Below, in pieces: positions 42,295 through 51,420 of a stretch of 64,000 nucleotides of DNA. Source of the DNA: W-Chloroflexi-9 sp045863195 (lineage in GTDB: Bacteria > Chloroflexota > Dehalococcoidia > UBA2979). The notes beneath the pieces are model-generated. The model was not told the origin of the DNA. It saw only the letters and a list, made by a program, of their open reading frames with translations, and searched no databases. The DNA is taken from contig BTUI01000003.1 of NCBI GenBank assembly GCA_045863195.1, forward strand, positions 62,001 through 126,000. Direction: 5' to 3'. How positions within the stretch are numbered: position 1 is the stretch's first letter; each line of letters starts with the position of its first letter. Made by a program: the position numbers and the translations under genes.

Positions 42295-43266
42295 ATGCCC
42301 ACCCGACTCGTCTTCTTCGGCTCGCCTGACTACGCCGTGCCCAGCCTGCGCGCCTGCCTCGCGCTGCCCGACACGGAGGTGGTCGCAGTTGTGACTCAGC
42401 CCGACCGCCCGCGCGGACGCAGCGGCGCACCGGCGCCGACGCCGGTGAAGGCGGCGGCGATCGAGGGCGGCGTCCCGGTCATCCTCCAGCCGGAGAAGGT
42501 GCGCCGCGACACGACCGAGGTGCTGGCCGCGCTCGCGCCGGACGTGGGCGTGGTCGCCGCCTCCGGCCACATCCTGCCGACGCACCTGCTGGAGGCGTTC
42601 CCGCGCCGCGTGGTCAACGTGCACGCCTCGCTCCTGCCACGCCACCGCGGTGCATCGCCCGTCGCGAGTGCCATCCTCGCCGGCGATGCCGTCACCGGCG
42701 CGACGATCATGGAGGTCGTCCGCGAGGTGGACGCCGGCCCGATGATCGCGCAGGTGGAGACGCCGATCGGCCCGCTCGACACGACCGGTGTGCTGACCGA
42801 CCGCATCGCCAGCCTCGGCGCGGCCCTCCTCGCCGAGGTGCTGCCGCGCTGGGTGGCGGGCGCGATCGCCTCGACCCCGCAGGACGCCGCGCTCGCGACG
42901 TACGCGCCGAAACTGGCGCGCGCCGACGGGCTGATCGACTGGTCCCTCCCCGCCGAGGTGATTGCGCGGCGCATCCGCGCGTTCCATCCGTGGCCGCTCG
43001 CGTTCACCTCCTACCGCGGCGAGCCGTTCACCATCCACCGCGCGTGGCCGCTCGCCTCAGATGCCGGCGCGGCGCCCGGCACGGTGATGGAGGGCGACCG
43101 GGCCGAGATCACCCCGCTGCTCCCGGGCCGGCAGGCGCGCGCCGTCGTCGCGTGCGGCGCGGGGTCGCTGGTGCTGCTCACGGTGCAGCGGCCGGGCAAA
43201 CGCCCTGCCGAGATCGAGGACTACCTGAACGGCGACCGCGCGCTCATCGGAGCGCGCCTCGGCTAA
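42295..43266 (+). CDS. fmt: Methionyl-tRNA formyltransferase
   Basis: A 323-residue enzyme. N-terminal formyltransferase domain with VFFGSPDYAVPSL, catalytic Asn108 and His110 in VVNVHASLLPRHRGASP and Asp146 in EVDAG, then a C-terminal OB-like domain from about 210 (RADGLIDWSLPAEVIARRIRAF). It formylates initiator Met-tRNA using 10-formyl-tetrahydrofolate. Deformylase is not adjacent. It starts 10 bases after the solute-binding protein gene, and rlmN follows. Confidence 0.93.
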   Translation: MPTRLVFFGSPDYAVPSLRACLALPDTEVVAVVTQPDRPRGRSGAPAPTPVKAAAIEGGVPVILQPEKVRRDTTEVLAALAPDVGVVAASGHILPTHLLEAFPRRVVNVHASLLPRHRGASPVASAILAGDAVTGATIMEVVREVDAGPMIAQVETPIGPLDTTGVLTDRIASLGAALLAEVLPRWVAGAIASTPQDAALATYAPKLARADGLIDWSLPAEVIARRIRAFHPWPLAFTSYRGEPFTIHRAWPLASDAGAAPGTVMEGDRAEITPLLPGRQARAVVACGAGSLVLLTVQRPGKRPAEIEDYLNGDRALIGARLG

Positions 43267-43280
43267 CCCGGCCCGCGGGG

Positions 43281-43286
43281 TACGAT
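43281..43286 (+). promoter_or_regulatory. -10 box TACGAT at near-leaderless distance from rlmN
   Basis: TACGAT ends 7 bases before the ATG at 43294. If used, the message begins at or next to that ATG, and the earlier ATG at 43285, which overlaps the box, would not be in the message. Confidence 0.38.
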
Positions 43287-43293
43287 GGGTACG

Positions 43294-44379
43294 ATGCGCC
43301 ACCTGCTGGACCTGTCGCTGGAAGAGATCGAGGACGCCCTCGCGGCGTGGGGTGAGCCGCGCTTCCGCGCGAAGCAGATCGCCGGGTGGGTCTTCCAGCA
43401 CGGCGTCACCGACTTCGAGGCGATGACGAACCTGCCGGCAGCGCTCCGCGCCCGCCTCGCCGCCGAATTCACCCTGCTCCCGCTCCCGACCATCGCCGAG
43501 CGCACGGCGGATGACGGCGCGACGACGAAGGTGCTGCTCGACCTCGGCGCCGGCGCAGCCGTCGAGGCGGTGCGGATGGACTACGACCCGGACGAGGACG
43601 AGTCGCCGGACCGGACGACGATCTGTGTCTCGACGCAGGTGGGCTGTGCGATGGGTTGCTCCTTCTGCGCGACCGGCCAGCAGGGCTTCACCCGCAACCT
43701 TCGCCCGTCCGAGATCCTCGCGCAGGTGCTGCACTTCACCCGCCAGCGCCGGATCACCAACATCGTCTTCATGGGGATGGGCGAGCCGCTGGCGAACTAC
43801 GACGCCACCGTGCGCGCGATCCGCTGGCTGGTGCGGCCGGAGGGGCTGAACCTCCGCCAGCGCGGGATCACCGTCTCCACGGTCGGCCTCGTGCGGGCGA
43901 TCGACCGGCTCGCTGACGAGGGGCTGCAGGTCGGCCTGACGATCTCGCTCCACGCCCCGGACGACGACCTGCGCCGCCGCCTCATCGACACCGCGCGCGG
44001 CACGACGATCGACGAACTGATCGAGGCGGCGAAGCGGTACATCGAGAGGCGCGGGCGGCGGGTGACCTTCGCTTACGCGCTGCTGGACCATGTGAACGAC
44101 GAGCCGGAACAGGCGCGCCGCCTGGCCCAGCGCGTGCGCGGCATCCAGGCGCACGTGAACCTCATCCCGTACAACCCGACCGCGGGCGCGGGCCTCCGCC
44201 GCCCGAGCCGGGAGCGCGTGCGGGAGTTCCAGCGCGTGCTGCAGGCGGAGGGCGTGAACGCCACGGTCCGCATCGAGCGCGGCCAGGAGATCGCGGCGGC
44301 GTGCGGCCAGTTGCGCACGGACGTCATGAACGAGAACGCCGCCCCTTCCGAGGCGGCGTTCACCGTCATCCAGCCGTAG
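43294..44379 (+). CDS. rlmN: 23S rRNA (adenine(2503)-C2)-methyltransferase RlmN, radical SAM
   Basis: A 361-residue radical SAM methyltransferase. The iron-sulfur cysteines are Cys118, Cys122 and Cys125 in CAMGCSFC; the SAM loop is VFMGMGEPLANYD, and the C-terminal catalytic Cys337 is in AAACGQLR. RlmN methylates A2503 of 23S rRNA and some tRNAs. After CGQLR the protein carries a tail (TDVMNENAAPSEAAFTVIQP) beyond the usual end, and the DNA for that tail forms a perfect hairpin that looks like a terminator. I use the ATG at 43294. Confidence 0.93.
   Translation: MRHLLDLSLEEIEDALAAWGEPRFRAKQIAGWVFQHGVTDFEAMTNLPAALRARLAAEFTLLPLPTIAERTADDGATTKVLLDLGAGAAVEAVRMDYDPDEDESPDRTTICVSTQVGCAMGCSFCATGQQGFTRNLRPSEILAQVLHFTRQRRITNIVFMGMGEPLANYDATVRAIRWLVRPEGLNLRQRGITVSTVGLVRAIDRLADEGLQVGLTISLHAPDDDLRRRLIDTARGTTIDELIEAAKRYIERRGRRVTFAYALLDHVNDEPEQARRLAQRVRGIQAHVNLIPYNPTAGAGLRRPSRERVREFQRVLQAEGVNATVRIERGQEIAAACGQLRTDVMNENAAPSEAAFTVIQP
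44334..44361 (+). terminator. Hairpin inside the 3' end of the rlmN coding region
   Basis: GAACGCCGCC and GGCGGCGTTC pair perfectly over 10 bases around CCTTCCGA. It ends about 18 bases before the rlmN stop, and the next gene converges after only 7 bases, so there is no intergenic room for a terminator. Confidence 0.5.
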
Positions 44380-44386
44380 CGGGACG

Positions 44387-44998
44387 TTACTTCTTCTTGC
44401 CCTTGGCCGGGGCCGCCTGGACCGGCGCCGCCGAGGCAGAGGCGCGCGTCCGCTGGATCTTCACGACCAGGTGGTTCATGTCGCCGATGACCGTCACGCC
44501 CTGCGGCGCGACCAGGTCGCGGACGAAGATCTGCGACTCCAGCCCCGTGAGCGTGTTCAGGGAGATCTCGATGTGCTCCGGGAGGTACTCGGGCAGCGCG
44601 CGGATCCGCACCTGGTCCAGCACCTGCACCACCATGCCGCCGAAGCGGGCGACCGCCGGGGCCTCGCCGGTGGTGATGACCTTCACGGAGGCCTCCAGCG
44701 GGTGCTTCATGTCCACCTGGAAGAACTCCAGATGCTGCAGCTTCCGCGTGACCGGGTGCTGCGAGAACTGGCGCACGACGACCTGCCGCGGCGAGGGCTC
44801 ACCCTCCACGGCCAGGTGAAGCAGCGTGTTGCGGCGGTGGTTGTTCATCAGGTCGCGCGCGGCGGCGTACGGCAGCTGCACGTTCCGGGACTCAATGCCC
44901 CGCCCGTAGACGGTCGCGGGCAGGACGCCCTCGCGGCGGAGCTGCTCCACCTTGCTGCCGGCCACGGCGCGCGGCTGAACCTGGATGGTGTCGGTCAT
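44387..44998 (-). CDS. rplY: Large ribosomal subunit protein L25 (CTC/TL5 family)
   Basis: A 203-residue long-form L25 (TL5/CTC type). The N-terminal 5S rRNA-binding domain includes SKVEQLRREGVLPATVYGRG, the C-terminal domain has EFFQVDMKHPLEASVKV and a Lys-rich end (KGKKK). It binds 5S rRNA in the large subunit. The start is the ATG of MTDTIQVQPR. It converges on rlmN with 7 bases between the stops and is divergent from the hydantoinase genes. Confidence 0.9.
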   Translation of the reverse strand: MTDTIQVQPRAVAGSKVEQLRREGVLPATVYGRGIESRNVQLPYAAARDLMNNHRRNTLLHLAVEGEPSPRQVVVRQFSQHPVTRKLQHLEFFQVDMKHPLEASVKVITTGEAPAVARFGGMVVQVLDQVRIRALPEYLPEHIEISLNTLTGLESQIFVRDLVAPQGVTVIGDMNHLVVKIQRTRASASAAPVQAAPAKGKKK

Positions 44999-45134
44999 GG
45001 TGGTGTCCCCGGATGCTCGGAAGATGGGCGCACCGTACGAGGGCAAACAGGTGCCCCACGCGACAGTGCGAACTTCGACGCTACCAACCACGCCCCGTCC
45101 GATCAAGACGGGCGGCCGCGGCTCGGTGGTCAGA

Positions 45135-45140
45135 TAGGAT
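45135..45140 (+). promoter_or_regulatory. -10 box TAGGAT upstream of hyuA
   Basis: TAGGAT lies about 55 bases before the chosen hyuA start. No -35 match is found 17 bases upstream. The region between L25 and hyuA (about 197 bases) must hold promoters for both directions. Confidence 0.3.
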
Positions 45141-45195
45141 GCCTCCACCACCAGCCAGCGTCCCGCACGACCCGACGAGAGGGGTGACCGAGGCC

Positions 45196-47151
45196 GTGAG
45201 CACCCTCCTGGGCGTGGACGTGGGCGGCACCTTCACCGACTTCCTCCTCTGGGAGGACGGCGCCTTCCGCGTCCACAAGCGCCCCAGCACCCCGGACGAC
45301 CCCGGACGCGCCGTACTGGAGGGCCTGGCCGAACTCGGCGTGGCACCCGACCTCGTGATCCACGGCTCCACGGTCGCCACCAACGCCGTCCTCGAACGGC
45401 GCGGCGCGCGGACGGCGCTCGTCACCACCGAGGGCTTCCGGGACCTGCTGACCATCGGCCGGCAGACCCGGCCGCAGATCTACGACCTGGAGCCGGAGAC
45501 GCCCGCCCCGCTCGTCGCGCCCGACCTCCACTTCACCTACTCCGGCCGCCTCCGTCCGGACGGGAGCATCGAGCAGGCACCGGGCGCAGGGGAGGCGGCG
45601 GCGCTCCTGCGGGCGGCCGAGGCGGCCGGGGCGGAGGCGGTGGCGGTGTCGCTCATCCACGCCTACGCCGCCCCCGCGTTCGAGGCGGTGTTCGCCTCCA
45701 TGCCCACCCCGCTGTTCCGATCGATCTCGACCGACGTCTCCCCGGAGTACCGGGAGGTCGAACGCACCGCGACCACGGCGCTGAACGCCTACGTGGGGCC
45801 GGTCATGTCGCGCTACCTCGACCGGCTCGCCGCGGGACTCGCGGCGCGTGGGGCCGGCGGCCTCCAGGTCGTGCAGAGCGACGGCGGTGCGGCGGAGGTC
45901 GAGCGTGCGGCGCGCCTCCCGGTCGCCACCCTGCTCTCCGGGCCGTCGGCCGGCGTGCACGGCGCGCTGGCGGTGGCGCGGGCGGCCGGCTTCGAGCGGA
46001 TCATCACCTTCGACATGGGCGGCACCTCCACTGACGTGGCGCTCTGCGACGGCGCCGTCCCCACGCGGCCGGACGTGGTCATCGGCGGGTTCCCGGCGCG
46101 GACGCCGGTCGTGGATGTCCACACCGTCGGCGCCGGCGGCGGCTCGATCGCCCGGCTTGACGCGGGCGGTGCGCTGCGGGTCGGCCCGGAGTCGGCCGGC
46201 GCCGCCCCTGGCCCCGCCTGCTACGGGCGCGGCGAGACGTTCACGGTGACCGACGCGCAGGCCGTCCTCGGACGCCTCGGCGACACGGGACTCCTCGGCG
46301 GAGCGATGCCGCTGGACGCCGCACGCTCCGTCGCCGCCGCCGCGCCGCTCCTCGAAGCGTTCGAGGGGCCGCGGGCCGCCGCGCACGCGGTACTGGCCGT
46401 GGCGACGGCGAACATGGAGCGCGCGCTCCGCGTCGTCTCGGTGCAGCGCGGGCATGACCCGCGCGACTTCACGCTCGTCGCCTTCGGTGGCGCCGGTCCC
46501 CTGCACGCCTGCGCGCTGGCGGATGCGCTCGGCATGCCGCGCATCCTCATCCCGGCCCACCCCGGCGTCCTGTGCGCGCTGGGCGCGGCGCGCAGCGACC
46601 GCACCGTCACCCGCGCGCGCTCCGTCCTCCGCACGCTGGACGCGGCGACGGAGGCCGCCACCGGCGAGGCGCTCCGCGCGATTGCCGCTGAGGCCGCCGA
46701 GGCGCTGCCCGGGGCGGAGACGGTGGTCACGACCGCCCTCGACGTCCGCTATCGCGGCCAGTCCTACGAACTCACGGTGGCGGCGAGGCCGGACGCTGTC
46801 GGTGCGACGGTCGAGGCGTTCCACGCCGCGCATGAGCAGCGCTTCGCCCACGCCGACCGCTCCGCCGCCGTGGAGGTGGTGAACGTGCGCGCCACCGCAC
46901 ACATCCCCGGCGCGGCGCTGCTGCCGGTGCCCGCGTTCGGCCCCGGCGGCGCGGGCCCCGTCACCACCCTCGACGTCGAGTTCGAGGCCGGGCGCCTCGC
47001 GACGTCCGTCTACGCACGCGCCTCGCTCGCGCCGGGCGACCGCATCGAGGGGCCGGCGATCGTGACGCAGTTCGACGCGACGACGCTCGTCGAGCCGGGA
47101 TGGCGGGCGACGGTGGATGCGCGCGGCAACCTGGTGATGGAGCGACGATGA
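45196..47151 (+). CDS. Hydantoinase/oxoprolinase family protein, subunit A (HyuA-like)
   Basis: A 651-residue protein of the HyuA/5-oxoprolinase-N fold. It opens with LLGVDVGGTFTDFLLWEDG, has a second phosphate loop FDMGGTSTDVALC and HTVGAGGGSIARLD, the ASKHA-type signatures of this family. HyuA and HyuB form ATP-dependent amidohydrolases such as N-methylhydantoinase, acetone carboxylase relatives or oxoprolinase. It is coupled to hyuB by an ATGA overlap. Several GTG starts are possible; I use the one right before the family N-terminus. Confidence 0.88.
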   Translation: MSTLLGVDVGGTFTDFLLWEDGAFRVHKRPSTPDDPGRAVLEGLAELGVAPDLVIHGSTVATNAVLERRGARTALVTTEGFRDLLTIGRQTRPQIYDLEPETPAPLVAPDLHFTYSGRLRPDGSIEQAPGAGEAAALLRAAEAAGAEAVAVSLIHAYAAPAFEAVFASMPTPLFRSISTDVSPEYREVERTATTALNAYVGPVMSRYLDRLAAGLAARGAGGLQVVQSDGGAAEVERAARLPVATLLSGPSAGVHGALAVARAAGFERIITFDMGGTSTDVALCDGAVPTRPDVVIGGFPARTPVVDVHTVGAGGGSIARLDAGGALRVGPESAGAAPGPACYGRGETFTVTDAQAVLGRLGDTGLLGGAMPLDAARSVAAAAPLLEAFEGPRAAAHAVLAVATANMERALRVVSVQRGHDPRDFTLVAFGGAGPLHACALADALGMPRILIPAHPGVLCALGAARSDRTVTRARSVLRTLDAATEAATGEALRAIAAEAAEALPGAETVVTTALDVRYRGQSYELTVAARPDAVGATVEAFHAAHEQRFAHADRSAAVEVVNVRATAHIPGAALLPVPAFGPGGAGPVTTLDVEFEAGRLATSVYARASLAPGDRIEGPAIVTQFDATTLVEPGWRATVDARGNLVMERR

Positions 47152-48713
47152 GCCTCGACGCCGCCGACCTCGCGATCGCGGACGCCGCGCTCACCTCCAT
47201 CGCGGAGGAGATGGGCGAAGCGCTCGGCCGCACCGCCTTCTCCCCGAACATCAAGGAGCGGCGCGACCACTCCTGCGCCGTGTTCGACGCGGCGGGCCAA
47301 ATGGTCGCGCAGGCGGCGCACATCCCCGTCCACCTGGGCGCGATGCCGGCCTCCGTCCGCGAAGTCATGGACCTCGCGCCGTTCGCGCCGGGCGACGTGC
47401 TGGCGCTCAACGACCCGTTCCGAGGCGGGACGCACCTGCCGGACATCACGACGGTTGCGCCGGTGTTCGCCGGCGGCGCGGCGCCGATTGCGTTCGTCGC
47501 GACGCGCGCGCACCACGCCGACATCGGAGGCATGGCGCCCGGCTCCATGCCCGTCGCGACGGAGTTGCTGCAGGAGGGGCTGGTCATCCCGCCGATCCGC
47601 CTCGTGGAGGCGGGCCGGCTGAACGAGGCGGCGTTCGCCCTCATCGTGCGGAACTCGCGCGCGCCGGAGGAGCGGCGAGGCGACCTGCGCGCGCAACTGG
47701 CGGCGACCGCGTTCGGGGCGCGCCGGGTGGAGGCGCTGGCGGCCCGCTTCGGGACGGACGGACTGACCGAGCGCTTCGCGGCACTCCTCGACCACGGCGA
47801 GCGGGTGGTCCGCAGCGTCATCGCCGGCATCCCGGACGGCCGCTACGAATTCGAGGACCGGCTGGAGGTCGGTCCGGACGGTGCGCCGGTCCACCTCGTC
47901 CTCACCATCGACGGTGAGGCCGCCCGGTTCGACTTCACCGGGACGGCGCCGGAGACCTCGATCGCCTCGGTGAACGCGGTCGCCGCGGTCACACGCTCGG
48001 CCTGCTACTACGCGATCCGCTGCCTCGCGGGCGCGGACGCCCCCGCGAACGAGGGCTGCTACCGGCCGATCACGTTCGTGCTGCCGGAGCGGTCGCTGGT
48101 GAACGCCGGGCCGCCGCGCGCGGTCTCCGCGGGCAACGTGGAGACCAGCCAGCGCGTCACGGATGTCGCGCTCGGTGCGCTCGCGCTCGCGCTGCCGGGG
48201 CGCATCCCCGCCGCCTCGCAGGGCACGATGAACAACATCACGATCGGCGGCTACGACCGCGCGCGCGGCCGCGCTTACGCCTACTACGAGACGATCGCCG
48301 GCGGCGCGGGCGGCGGCCCGCTGCGCGCCGGGCGCTCCGGCGTCCACACGCACATGACGAACACGATGAACACACCCGTCGAGGCGCTCCCCCTCGCCTA
48401 CCCGTTCACGGTGGAGCGGTACGAACTGCGCCCCGGCTCGGGCGGTGCGGGCGCACATCCGGGCGGCGACGGACTGGTGCGCGAGTACCGTTTCCAGGAC
48501 GAGGCGACCGTCACGCTGGTGACGGAGCGCCGCGCCCTGGCGCCGTGGGGACTGGCGGGGGGCGCGCCGGGCAGCCCGGGCCGCAACCTGCTGATCCGCG
48601 CGGACGGCGCCGTGACGGACCTCGGCGCGCGCGCGCAGGTGGAGGTGCGCCCCGGCGACCGCATCCGCATCGAGACGCCGGGCGGCGGCGGATGGGGACG
48701 CGGCGGCGGCTGA
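47148..48713 (+). CDS. Hydantoinase B/oxoprolinase family protein (HyuB-like)
   Basis: A 521-residue HyuB-type protein. Family hallmarks are FSPNIKERRDHSCAVFDAAGQMVAQAAHIPVHLGAMP (metal and active-site segment), VLALNDPFRGGTHLPDIT, ARAHHADIGGMAPGSM and the Gly-rich C-terminus GSGGAGAHPGGDGLVREYRF. It is the catalytic partner of the HyuA-like chain and starts within its stop codon. The precise amide substrate, such as a hydantoin or 5-oxoproline, cannot be told. Confidence 0.88.
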   Translation: MSLDAADLAIADAALTSIAEEMGEALGRTAFSPNIKERRDHSCAVFDAAGQMVAQAAHIPVHLGAMPASVREVMDLAPFAPGDVLALNDPFRGGTHLPDITTVAPVFAGGAAPIAFVATRAHHADIGGMAPGSMPVATELLQEGLVIPPIRLVEAGRLNEAAFALIVRNSRAPEERRGDLRAQLAATAFGARRVEALAARFGTDGLTERFAALLDHGERVVRSVIAGIPDGRYEFEDRLEVGPDGAPVHLVLTIDGEAARFDFTGTAPETSIASVNAVAAVTRSACYYAIRCLAGADAPANEGCYRPITFVLPERSLVNAGPPRAVSAGNVETSQRVTDVALGALALALPGRIPAASQGTMNNITIGGYDRARGRAYAYYETIAGGAGGGPLRAGRSGVHTHMTNTMNTPVEALPLAYPFTVERYELRPGSGGAGAHPGGDGLVREYRFQDEATVTLVTERRALAPWGLAGGAPGSPGRNLLIRADGAVTDLGARAQVEVRPGDRIRIETPGGGGWGRGGG

Positions 48714-48768
48714 ACGGGGCGGCGGCGCGGATTGCCGAAGTGTGAACGACGGGCCTCGATCGACTGGG

Positions 48769-48774
48769 TATACT
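48769..48774 (+). promoter_or_regulatory. -10 box TATACT before a small membrane protein gene
   Basis: TATACT is a near-perfect -10 hexamer 44 bases before the ATG at 48819. No -35 is seen at the right distance. The same hexamer is used before icd. Confidence 0.42.
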
Positions 48775-48818
48775 GAGGTCATACGGGAGCCCACCTCCCC
48801 TGATCGGCGAGCAACCAC

Positions 48819-49256
48819 ATGCCTGACAACGAGCGCCTCGAACGCGAGATCGAGGAGATCCTCGGCAAGATCGAGGACTTCCCGGGGCCGCAGGCTCGCG
48901 CCCGCCGGGTGCGAAAGCAGCGGTTCGCACGCCTCAACGCGCGGATTGGCGAGTGGCAGCGGGGGATCGCCCGCCAGTTGAGCCGCGTCTCCGTGTCGCA
49001 ACTGATGCTGTCGGCGTTCCTCCTGATCCTGTTCTCGTTCTTCTTCCGCCGTGCGAACCCCATCGTGATGAACTGGGTGATGTACGCGGGGATCGTCCTG
49101 TTCGTGTCGTCGTTCGCAATGATGGTGTTCAGCCGCCGCGGCGGCCGCACCGTGCAACAGAACTGGCGTGGCCGCACCATCCAGTACCGCACCGGACCGA
49201 CGCTGGTCGACCGCGTGCGCCACTGGTGGCAGAACCGAAACGTCCCCCGCCGCTGA
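48819..49256 (+). CDS. Small membrane protein with basic termini, unknown
   Basis: A 145-residue protein. An acidic then strongly basic N-terminal part (EREIEEILGKIEDFPGPQARARRVRKQRF) is followed by two membrane helices (about 60-78 and 84-104) and a basic C-terminus with Trp-rich RHWWQNRNV. The sequence IEEILGKIEDFP resembles the N-terminus of small Chloroflexota membrane proteins of unknown function. No enzymatic motif is seen. Its own promoter is suggested by TATACT upstream. Confidence 0.55.
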   Translation: MPDNERLEREIEEILGKIEDFPGPQARARRVRKQRFARLNARIGEWQRGIARQLSRVSVSQLMLSAFLLILFSFFFRRANPIVMNWVMYAGIVLFVSSFAMMVFSRRGGRTVQQNWRGRTIQYRTGPTLVDRVRHWWQNRNVPRR

Positions 49257-49325
49257 CGCGGCAACCCGGCGCTCCCACCGCGCAGGAGTGAAGATGTCGG
49301 CGACCCCCGTCGCGAGCGCCGTGCG

Positions 49326-50663
49326 TTGCTGATCCCGCGCGCCAGCCTGCCCGCCTGCGCGCTCCTCGCTGCACTCGCGCTGGCCTGTTCCGAGACGCCC
49401 GCCGCCGCCACGCTCGATGTCCCCGCCGGCCAGGCCGGTGCGACCGTGGCCGCCGGAGCAGCCACCGCGCCGCAGACCGCGGCGCCGGGCGCGCCCACCA
49501 CCGAGGCCTCCGCCCCGACGCCCACGCCGGCGTCACCGGCGCCGGTCAGCGTGGACGCGGCGCTCGAACACGTGCGCATCCTCGCCGTCGAGATCGGCAG
49601 CCGGCCCGCCGGTACCACCGAGGAACGCGCCGCCGCCGACTACATCGCGGAGGTGCTCCGCACCGCCGGCTACGCCGTCTCGCTGGAGGAGTTCCCGTTC
49701 GAGACGGAGTTCGACACCTCGCAGGTCACGCTCCGGGATGGCACCACGCTCGTCGCGCTGTCGATGCGGGGTGGCGCGATGGGCGAGGCCTCCGGGATGA
49801 CCGTGTTCGCGGGCGTGGGCGAAGCGGCGGACCTCGCCGGCGTCGGGATGGAGGACCGCGTGGTCGTGTTCGACCGGGGGGTCGTTCCCTTCGCCGAGAA
49901 GGCGCGCGCGGCGGAGGCTGCGGGCGCCCGAGCGGTGATCGTCGTCAACCACGAGCCCGGCCTGTTCCGTGGCACCCTTGGTGAGTACGAGGCAGCGATC
50001 CCGGTGCTGTCGCTGGACGGCGAGGCGCGCGAGGCGCTGATGGCCGGCCTGGGCCAGCGGATCACCGTCAGCGCACAGGCCGGATCCGGCAGCGGCGTCT
50101 CGCAGAACGTGGTCGCGCGCTCCGGAACGGAATGCCACGCCTACCTCGGCGCGCACTACGACTCCGTGCCGGAAGGGCCCGGCGCCAACGACAACGCCAC
50201 CGGCGTCGCCGTGGTGCTGGAGGTGGCACGGGCGCAGCGGACGCCGGGGCTCTGCGTGGTCGCCTTCGGCGCGGAAGAGATCGGCCTGTGGGGGTCTCGC
50301 GCGTACGTCCGGGAGCACCTGGCGGGGACAGCGCGATTCATGCTGAACGTGGACATGGCCGGGGTGGACGGCGGGCCGGTGATCGTCGGGGACCGGGAAC
50401 TCACCACGCTCATCCTGGACCGCATCGCGGAGGCCGGCGTCGTCACCCCGCTGAAGCCGGGACGCTTCCCGCCGTTCAGTTCCTCCGACCACGTCTCCTT
50501 CACCGCCGTCGGCGTCCCGGCGGTCACCTTCAACTCCGGCGATGACCCGGCGATCCACACCGAGGGCGACACGTTCGACCGGATCGATCCCACGACCCTG
50601 GGCATGTTCCTGACCTCGGTCGATGCCGCGCTCGCCGGCCTGCTCGCCGGCGGTGCTCGCTGA
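49326..50663 (+). CDS. M28-family zinc aminopeptidase, lipoprotein
   Basis: A 445-residue exported peptidase. The lipobox LALAC has Cys21 and is followed by a long Ala/Pro/Thr-rich linker (to about 70). A PA-type insert (about 150-235, AARAVIVVNHEPGLF) precedes the M28 catalytic part with GAHYDSVPEGPGANDNATG, FGAEEIGLWGS, LNVDMAGVDG and FSSSDHVSFTAVGVP, which supply the two-zinc ligands. It probably releases amino acids from peptides outside the cell. The likely start is a TTG with no good ribosome site, which is uncertain. Confidence 0.83.
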   Translation: MLIPRASLPACALLAALALACSETPAAATLDVPAGQAGATVAAGAATAPQTAAPGAPTTEASAPTPTPASPAPVSVDAALEHVRILAVEIGSRPAGTTEERAAADYIAEVLRTAGYAVSLEEFPFETEFDTSQVTLRDGTTLVALSMRGGAMGEASGMTVFAGVGEAADLAGVGMEDRVVVFDRGVVPFAEKARAAEAAGARAVIVVNHEPGLFRGTLGEYEAAIPVLSLDGEAREALMAGLGQRITVSAQAGSGSGVSQNVVARSGTECHAYLGAHYDSVPEGPGANDNATGVAVVLEVARAQRTPGLCVVAFGAEEIGLWGSRAYVREHLAGTARFMLNVDMAGVDGGPVIVGDRELTTLILDRIAEAGVVTPLKPGRFPPFSSSDHVSFTAVGVPAVTFNSGDDPAIHTEGDTFDRIDPTTLGMFLTSVDAALAGLLAGGAR

Positions 50664-50703
50664 CGCATCCCGCTGGCGTTTGTCCGCCGCTCGCGCCCTC
50701 GGC

Positions 50704-50709
50704 TACGAT
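50704..50709 (+). promoter_or_regulatory. -10 box TACGAT before the LysM lipoprotein gene
   Basis: TACGAT followed about 16 bases later by the ATG at 50726, with AGGAG in between. Transcription near 50716 would leave a short leader holding the ribosome site. Confidence 0.33.
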
Positions 50710-50725
50710 GGGGGCAGGAGCACGG

Positions 50726-51274
50726 ATGACGCATATGCGCTTACGCGCCTTCGCGGTTATCGCGGCGACGGTCGCCTTCACCCTCACCGCCTGTGGCGGC
50801 GAGGACGGCAACGCCACGCCCTCGGCTGGCGGCCAGAACGCGATCCCGACGGCGACGCCCTTCGCGACCCTCCCCGCGCCCACCGTCGTCAGCGGCCCCG
50901 GCACGACCTCCGCCCCCGTCGACGAGGTGACCTACGTGGTGGAGGCCGGCGACGCCATCTCCACCATCGCCGCGCGCTTCGGCGTCCCCGAAGAGGTGAT
51001 CCGCGAGGCGAACGGCATCGAGGAGAACGAGATCTTCATCGGCCAGGTGCTGCGGATCCCGCGCACCACCGGCGGGATCCCGAGCGCCACCGCGACGCCC
51101 TCCGTCTCCACGGGAGGCCCCGGCGAGTACGTGGTGCAGCCGGGTGACACCGCCTTCGGGATCGCGCTCCAGTTCGACATCACGGTCGAGGCGCTGGAGG
51201 AGGCGAACGGCGTCGGGCCGGGCGGGCTGGACGCGCTCTCCCTCGGCCAGGTGCTCCGCATCCCCACGCCGTAG
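50726..51274 (+). CDS. LysM-domain lipoprotein
   Basis: A 182-residue lipoprotein with two LysM domains. The signal peptide ends in TLTAC with Cys23; after a Pro/Thr-rich linker come LysM 1 (TYVVEAGDAISTIAARFGVPEEVIREANGI ... GQVLRIP) and LysM 2 (EYVVQPGDTAFGIALQFDITVEALEEANGV ... GQVLRIP). LysM modules bind peptidoglycan. It could anchor to or sense the wall. I use the ATG at 50726 because AGGAG stands 5 bases upstream. Confidence 0.85.
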   Translation: MTHMRLRAFAVIAATVAFTLTACGGEDGNATPSAGGQNAIPTATPFATLPAPTVVSGPGTTSAPVDEVTYVVEAGDAISTIAARFGVPEEVIREANGIEENEIFIGQVLRIPRTTGGIPSATATPSVSTGGPGEYVVQPGDTAFGIALQFDITVEALEEANGVGPGGLDALSLGQVLRIPTP

Positions 51275-51420
51275 CGGAACCGCGGCGCTCGTTCCGAACG
51301 AGGCTGCGGCGGGTGGCGGTCTCCGGCTCCAGCAGGGATACTGGCTAGCACGCCTCGGGGCGCCCGCCACGGCGACCCGACACCCTGACACACGTTCCAC
51401 ACGCACCGGAGGGCCTGCGC

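Noticed and set aside
47010..49223. A 737-codon open frame on the - strand
   Set aside because: It is antisense to hyuA and hyuB and has the low-complexity Arg/Ala/His composition of a shadow frame. No start signal or family pattern.
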